A stretch of DNA of 64,000 bases from Alisma plantago-aquatica (taxonomy: Eukaryota > Streptophyta > Magnoliopsida > Alismatales > Alismataceae). Positions 59,590-64,000 of the stretch are shown here, in pieces. The notes under the pieces were generated by a model. The model was not told the DNA's origin and did not search any database. It saw only the letters and a program-made list of their open reading frames with translations. Where the stretch lies: NCBI GenBank assembly GCA_963693085.1, contig OY856411.1, forward strand, positions 68,313,001 to 68,377,000, written 5' to 3'. The position numbers and the translations under genes were made by a program. The number at the start of each line of letters is the position of its first letter. The first letter of the stretch is position 1.

Positions 59590-61147
59590 TGTTAGATCCT
59601 AGATGGGTGACTTAGGTGCTCTAGAGGGGGGGTGAATAGAGCTGAAAGCACTTAAACAAAATTCATTAAACCTTCAAATTATATGACAAGATCAGGTTGC
59701 TAAATAGGTAATTTGAGTTCAACTAAATCATGCATAGCAAGGATAAGAGAGATTGAACATGCACCAATTAGACAAGCTATTTAGAGTGGTTCCACACTTC
59801 AAACTAGAAGTGTGTCAGTCCACTTGCCTAGAGAGGTCAACCTCTAGGACTTCAACCAATTGCACTCTTATATTCACTTAATAAGACATACAATACATGA
59901 CCAACAAAGGACTTACCTATCCAATACAAAGAGTCTTCAACCTTACCAAGGACTTACCCACTTTGCAAGAGTCTTCGGCCTTCTCCAAGGACTTACCCAC
60001 TCTTGCACAAGTCTTCGGCCTTGCAGGAATTACCCACTCTTCTTGGATCTTCCGCCTTTGACTTCACCTTCACTCGGAGAAGCTTTCCACCAAGGACTTA
60101 CCTACTTGAGCTTGAGTCTTCTGCCTTCTCCAAGGGCTTACCCACTCTAGCTCCAAGTCTTCAGCCTTGATCTTCACCAAGGGACTCCTTCCCTTGTTCT
60201 TCTTCACCTCTCTTGGCTAAGAGAGATAACCTTCATCTTCATGATTGGAAATGAGAGATTGGAGGTGGTGGAAGTGAGAGCCTCACAAGATATACAAATA
60301 TGACTAGCTCTCTTACAGATTTCCTACTCACTCTAATGGATGTAGCAAGTGATTAAGCTTAGAGAGAGAGAGGAGGCTGTAGGAAGCACTCAACTATAGA
60401 ATAGGAACCTCACAAAGAGTTTGCAATGAATGCTCAACCTTGGAATGAAGCCCAAGGGGTCCTATTTATAGCTGGGGATGCCTCTTAGCCTTTGGGAACA
60501 CTTAAGAACGAAAACTAGCCGTTTCGTGGCTTGCAACGGATCTATTTTCACTTGTTGCAACTCCACAACGGCTAGTAGCACTTTTCTACATTCCAGTACA
60601 GTCTGATCGGCCGAGTTTCAATAAAGGCAACTCGGCCGAACCACTAAAAGACAAGGCTGAAAGCTGGACTGTCGGCCGAGTTCCCTTGGAGAAACTCGGC
60701 CGATCGGTCGACTTTCATCTTGGACCGATCAGTGGATCGGCCGAGTTTCCTAGCTAGAAACTCGACCGAACGGGAATCGGCTGAGTTTGTAACTCGGCCG
60801 ATTGCAACAAAAATTCCAGAATATATGGATCGGCCGAGTTTGGAATTCGGCCGACAAAATCCCTGTTATGGGTATTTTGGAATTTTCGTTTGACTATACA
60901 AATGATGGATTTTTGTGTCCCAATAATTTTTCTAAGCTTAATTACAAGTCATACAATCATTACAAGTGGTTACAAAGCAATTCTAAGGTCATTTACATAG
61001 AGATCCCAAATTGCACACTTGTAGCTATTTTGACTTGTCTTTTCTCCAATTTGATATGCGCAAGTTAGGGCATTTGGAGTGTGTCTAAACCTAATCTGAA
61101 ATCACTCAATTGTAGAAGCATTAGACACCAATATGTGGAATGGTTAG
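59590..61147 (-). repeat. LTR 11, truncated by insertion of another retrotransposon
   Basis: 1,558 bp of LTR in consensus form, with TATA box at 60462-60470 and U3 palindrome block at 60607-60854. By comparison with LTR 10, the last 70 bp or so (the element-strand start TGTTGACTC and following U3) are missing. Sequence changes abruptly after GGTTAG to a different element's LTR end. The missing part is expected beyond the right edge of the window. Confidence 0.92.
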
Positions 61148-62764
61148 TGACGTGTATTTTACTACGCGCTAAAAACGCAAGTGTACGCGTCGAGTAATAT
61201 AGGCCTTGTGAGGCCCGAGTCGAACTCAGGGATACGTGAATTATTGGAGACTTCTACTAACTAATCGCAATCAGCTAGACCAATTAACAAAGTAGAATTT
61301 GTTGTTGAAATTAAAAGAAAATAAAAATGAAACAAAGAAAATAATCGATTAAAGGTTAATTTAATCAATTAAAAGGATATCTTTAGGATGGCGGTTTCAC
61401 CGCGGGTCAACATTGTATTAGATTTCATATAATTCCTCACACTTCTCTCTCTATCCGGGTAGTGGCCTGAAATGAGAATTACCCACTGTCGTGGTGTAAT
61501 TCACTACTTAGGTTTAGGTTGATTCCACCGTCGTAGTAATCATTCCCCTAAACTAAGCGCATTAGGATCGGTTCCTCAGTTCCCACCATTAATTTTACAA
61601 CTCCTTTGTCAAGGGTTTTATTAATTAATGTAGAATTCGTTTCTTTTCAACCGTTAATCCTTCTGTCGAAGTGATTAAGGGCATTAATTTACTATTATGG
61701 TGATCAAGCATAACAATAGCAATAGAGAAAACGAATTTATACCACGGATATGAGAGAAAAATATGAATTATCAATATAAAATCATCATACAATGTATCCC
61801 CGGGCTACTCCCGGTCCTAAAGATTGAGGGTTTTAGCCTCTCATGTTCATCTTACACAAATACATGGTAGAAATTGGGGAATTCATAAGAAAAACGTGAA
61901 ATAGATGGGAAAACCCCTGAACGGAGAAGAACCGGTGGATCCTTGGCGTAGAACACAGCTTCCCCCGCCTGTCGGTGGTGGAAATTGTCTTCGGCAGCGT
62001 CCGAATCACCCGGTATGAGCTTCTCGGCCTCCGTTCTCCTTTCTCTCCTCCTCGGCACTCGTGCAATCCAAAATATCAGATCCTCCTTTTGTCTGGGCGG
62101 CCGTCATTAGGTATAAGTCCCTAATTAGGTCGTCAAATAATGACAGCCGTCCGATTGATATCAAAACAGATCCAACGCATATCTGCCGGCGTCGATACCA
62201 TCGACGCGGGTCGATGGTATCGACCCAGCGGATTAGCGGCAGCTTTCCTTTCTTTTATTCTGAGCGCCTGTGGTGATCTCGATACCATCGACTCGCGTGT
62301 CGATGGTATCGACTCCTTTAGCGTCGGTTGTTGTCGTTTAGCGACGCTGTAGCTCTCCTTGTGTCGATGGCATCGACATCCGTCGATGGTATCGACTTAA
62401 TCCTCGCTAGCAGCCTGGAGACATCTCGATGCCATCGACTTGGGCGTCGATGGTATCGACTCTGTATTGCTCTTCTCGGCTGACAACCTGTGGCTTGGTC
62501 GATGGTATCGACACCCGTCGATGGTATCGACGGATGTAGATACTTGTTTTTCCTGAAATTGTACAACAAGACCAAATAAATCCACACGATTTATGATAAG
62601 ATGATCAATAATGCTTAAAATAATGAAATAAAGGGGATTTGATATAAAATGATGGCAAAGACCAAATAAAGTGAATTATGCAATATTATCCATGAAAATG
62701 AGTAATTAAGGCACAAAACACATATGAAAAAGGTCTATAAATGCGACTCAAAATCATCGCATCA
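61148..62764 (-). repeat. 3' LTR of a second retrotransposon, probably Ty3/Gypsy (Tat/Athila-like)
   Basis: On its own sense strand (minus) this 1,617-bp segment begins TGATGCGATG and ends ACACGTCA, giving TG...CA ends. Its start follows a polypurine tract. The other end abuts LTR 11 at GTTAG (61143-61147), the expected 5-bp target copy. The end region (61160-61240) has an ACGCAAGTGTACG block and a GAGTCGAACTC block, which I recall from several plant Gypsy LTRs. A TATA-like TATAAAT is on the minus strand near 61735. Superfamily is inferred, as no pol domain is in view. Confidence 0.75.
62191..62531. repeat. Five pairs of palindrome GTCGAT-N3-ATCGAC in the second LTR
   Basis: Ten 15-bp copies start at 62191/62210, 62278/62299, 62363/62382, 62425/62446 and 62498/62517. 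Spacing within pairs is 19, 21, 19, 21 and 19 bp, about two helical turns. Spacing between pairs is 62-87 bp. The central three bases are GGT or ACC in most copies; first members at 62363 and 62425 have a one-base central variant, and those at 62278 and 62425 begin CTCGAT. The block is in the presumed U3, about 450-800 bp upstream of the candidate TATA box. Function is unknown. Confidence 0.92.
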
Positions 62765-62780
62765 AACTCCCCTAAGCTTA
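62765..62780 (-). other. Polypurine tract of the second retrotransposon
   Basis: The minus strand reads TAAGCTTAGGGGAGTT directly before the LTR start TGATGCG. Just upstream is a small inverted repeat, TGCTCG-N4-CGAGCA (62787-62802). An AAGCTT-GGGGAGTT tract after a CTCGAG...GAGCAA stretch is a familiar arrangement in Tat/Athila-type Gypsy elements. Confidence 0.75.
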
Positions 62781-64000
62781 AACATTGCTCGCCCTCGAGC
62801 AACTAATCCTTAGAATAAAATTGCGAATGTCAACTAACAATCAAAACACCAACCCACCTCACAAATGACTCCCACTGGACGTTCTCAAACCGGCCTACCC
62901 TAATCACAGAACAGTAATTACCCTATAGGCGACAATAACCATCAATAAAAGAAATTATCCTTCAAACTGATGAACACTATCACATAAGGCAGTTATCATA
63001 ATAAAGTTCGCCGATTCAGCCATGGTGCATCTTGTGATCACCTACTCTACGTTGCTCGCCCTAACTACCATCTACATGGAAGCAGTTCTCCTGATAAACA
63101 TGAGTGAGGAGAAAATCACGGTGGCCTACCAATCCGAGCAACGGGTGGATGGAATGGGTGGTTCATGGGAGAATTTGGAAGTATTACACAGTTTCAAAAT
63201 GCATATAACAAAATGCCCTAAATGATGCAAATGCACATTAAGAATGCCCTACCGCCTAAAAGCGGGTGGAATGATGCATGCCCTAACCTTCTACCTCAAA
63301 ATGAGATAGAAATCTACTCAAGCCACATCATGTACTCAATTCCCCTATTATACAAGTGATATCATTCCTTTCTCCCTCTTATTCCATTTCCTTCTAAATT
63401 CTCTTCTTTTTTTTTTTTTTTTTTTTTTAACATTTGTTCATATTTCCAGAATTTTTTTTTTCTTCTGTTTTTTTTTCTTTCCAATTGGAGATCCTTGCTT
63501 TATTTCGAGGGTATGGAACAAATTAGATCACCTATTTAGGAAAACTGAGATACATGGTGTGCCTATGCATGAAAATCATGAAATTGTGAGTGCAACTACA
63601 TGACATGCACCTAAAGGTAATGTGCATGTATCACTATATATTTTTTTTTTATTATTCTATGCAAAAACATGAAAATAACAATGCAAAACCTATCTACATG
63701 CCATGCACGCAAAAGAAATTGAAACTGCACTTTACTTCCAATTCTTGGTGGATTATAGGAAATGGGGTGGAATGATCACAAGATTAAATGACTGAACCTT
63801 AAAAGAAAATTATGTGTCCCTCCTTATTGACATGTGTAGTAGTAAAAAGGGTGCTTTCTCTTACATCTGATTAAGGTCTCATTACCATTTGATTAGGTTA
63901 GGCTCAAACAACCGTTACTATCCACTTTCCATGAGTCAAAGGGTGTGGGTATGACATATTGGTTCAAAGTTGACATAATCAATCATATTCATAGAAAAAG
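62781..64000 (-). mobile_element. 3' internal part of the second retrotransposon, non-coding, runs off the window
   Basis: Sequence upstream of the polypurine tract shows no reverse transcriptase, integrase or Gag frame on either strand. The longest open frames (67 codons at 63022-63225 and 61 codons at 63590-63775, both plus) have no recognisable domain and are antisense. This fits the long untranslated segment between pol and the 3' LTR seen in Tat/Athila elements. The 5' LTR and coding part should lie to the right of the window. Confidence 0.6.
63407..63478. repeat. Poly-T / pyrimidine-rich tract
   Basis: An uninterrupted T22 run at 63407-63428 is followed by further T-rich runs to about 63478. 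On the sense strand of the second element this is a poly-A/purine-rich stretch. It is likely length-variable and hard to sequence exactly. Confidence 0.9.

Larger units (their letters stand above)
4826..61147 (-). mobile_element. Tandem LTR-sharing array of a gag-only LTR retrotransposon (10 units plus a truncated LTR)
   Basis: Unit starts, at the LTR edge TGTTAG on the plus strand, are 4826, 10307, 15763, 21238, 26718, 32197, 37678, 43156, 48633, 54112 and 59590. Unit lengths are 5481, 5456, 5475, 5480, 5479, 5481, 5478, 5477, 5479 and 5478 bp. Every unit carries an LTR, polypurine tract, about 1.9 kb of non-coding DNA, gag, leader and primer-binding site in the same order and direction, with the element's sense strand being minus. 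Only one LTR lies between successive internal regions. That is expected from repeated unequal recombination between LTRs, or from insertion of a circular or rolling-circle multimer, and not from ten separate insertions. No pol domains are present, so mobilisation would need an autonomous partner. Each unit has private substitutions, which argues against an assembly duplication. Confidence 0.93.

Noticed and set aside
4826..61147. A tandem family of host genes encoding CCHC proteins
   Set aside because: LTR ends, primer-binding site and polypurine tract frame every copy, and the N-terminal half matches a retrotransposon Gag.
4826..61147. Assembly artefact creating false tandem copies
   Set aside because: Each unit has its own substitutions, indels and homopolymer lengths, and three have different gag-breaking mutations. 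It cannot be fully excluded without reads.
61160..61240. A GAGTCGAACTC block resembling a tRNA T-arm
   Set aside because: No acceptor stem, anticodon arm or full cloverleaf can be drawn; the block is part of the LTR end of the second retrotransposon.

Overview
The window is nuclear DNA of a flowering plant. The evidence is AT-rich, gene-poor sequence packed with LTR retrotransposons of plant type, a primer-binding site matching plant initiator-methionine tRNA, and C-to-T decay in CG/CHG contexts. The species cannot be told from the sequence. No ordinary host gene, rRNA, tRNA or CRISPR array was found.

Layout. (1) 1-4825: AT-rich intergenic DNA with a (TA)n microsatellite, a short promoter-like stretch on the minus strand and degenerate repeated modules, but no convincing gene. 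(2) 4826-61147: a head-to-tail array of ten nearly identical units of 5,456-5,481 bp plus the start of an eleventh. Each unit is one LTR (about 1.63 kb) followed by one internal region (about 3.85 kb). All units are in the same orientation, with the element's coding strand being the minus strand. Read on that strand the order is LTR (TGTT...AACA), a 2-nt spacer, primer-binding site TGGTATCAGAGC, short leader, gag, about 1.9 kb of non-coding sequence, polypurine tract, next LTR. Neighbouring units share their LTRs (11 LTRs, 10 internal regions). There is no protease, integrase, reverse transcriptase or RNase H, so this is a gag-only, non-autonomous element (TR-GAG type). Its Gag resembles the Copia SIRE/Maximus type. 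(3) 61148-64000: the 3' LTR (61148-62764), polypurine tract and part of the internal region of a different, probably Ty3/Gypsy (Tat/Athila-like), retrotransposon. It also lies on the minus strand and is inserted into the eleventh LTR of the array. The array very probably resumes beyond the right edge of the window.

Coding state. Seven of the ten gag copies are open from start to stop (units 1, 4, 5, 6, 8, 9, 10). Unit 4 has lost its normal stop and reads 10 codons further. Unit 2 has a 22-nt and a 1-nt deletion, and units 3 and 7 have different nonsense mutations. The Gag would assemble particles and package RNA, but replication would need pol proteins from an autonomous relative elsewhere.

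Most unusual signal. The U3 of the array LTR holds five inverted pairs of the palindrome TCGGCCGA just upstream of the TATA box, and two more pairs lie in the internal region. The unrelated LTR at the right edge independently carries five pairs of another palindrome, GTCGAT-N3-ATCGAC, also in its presumed U3. Private mutations inside the TCGGCCGA copies include at least eight C/G transitions, all in CG or CHG contexts, suggesting the motif is methylated.
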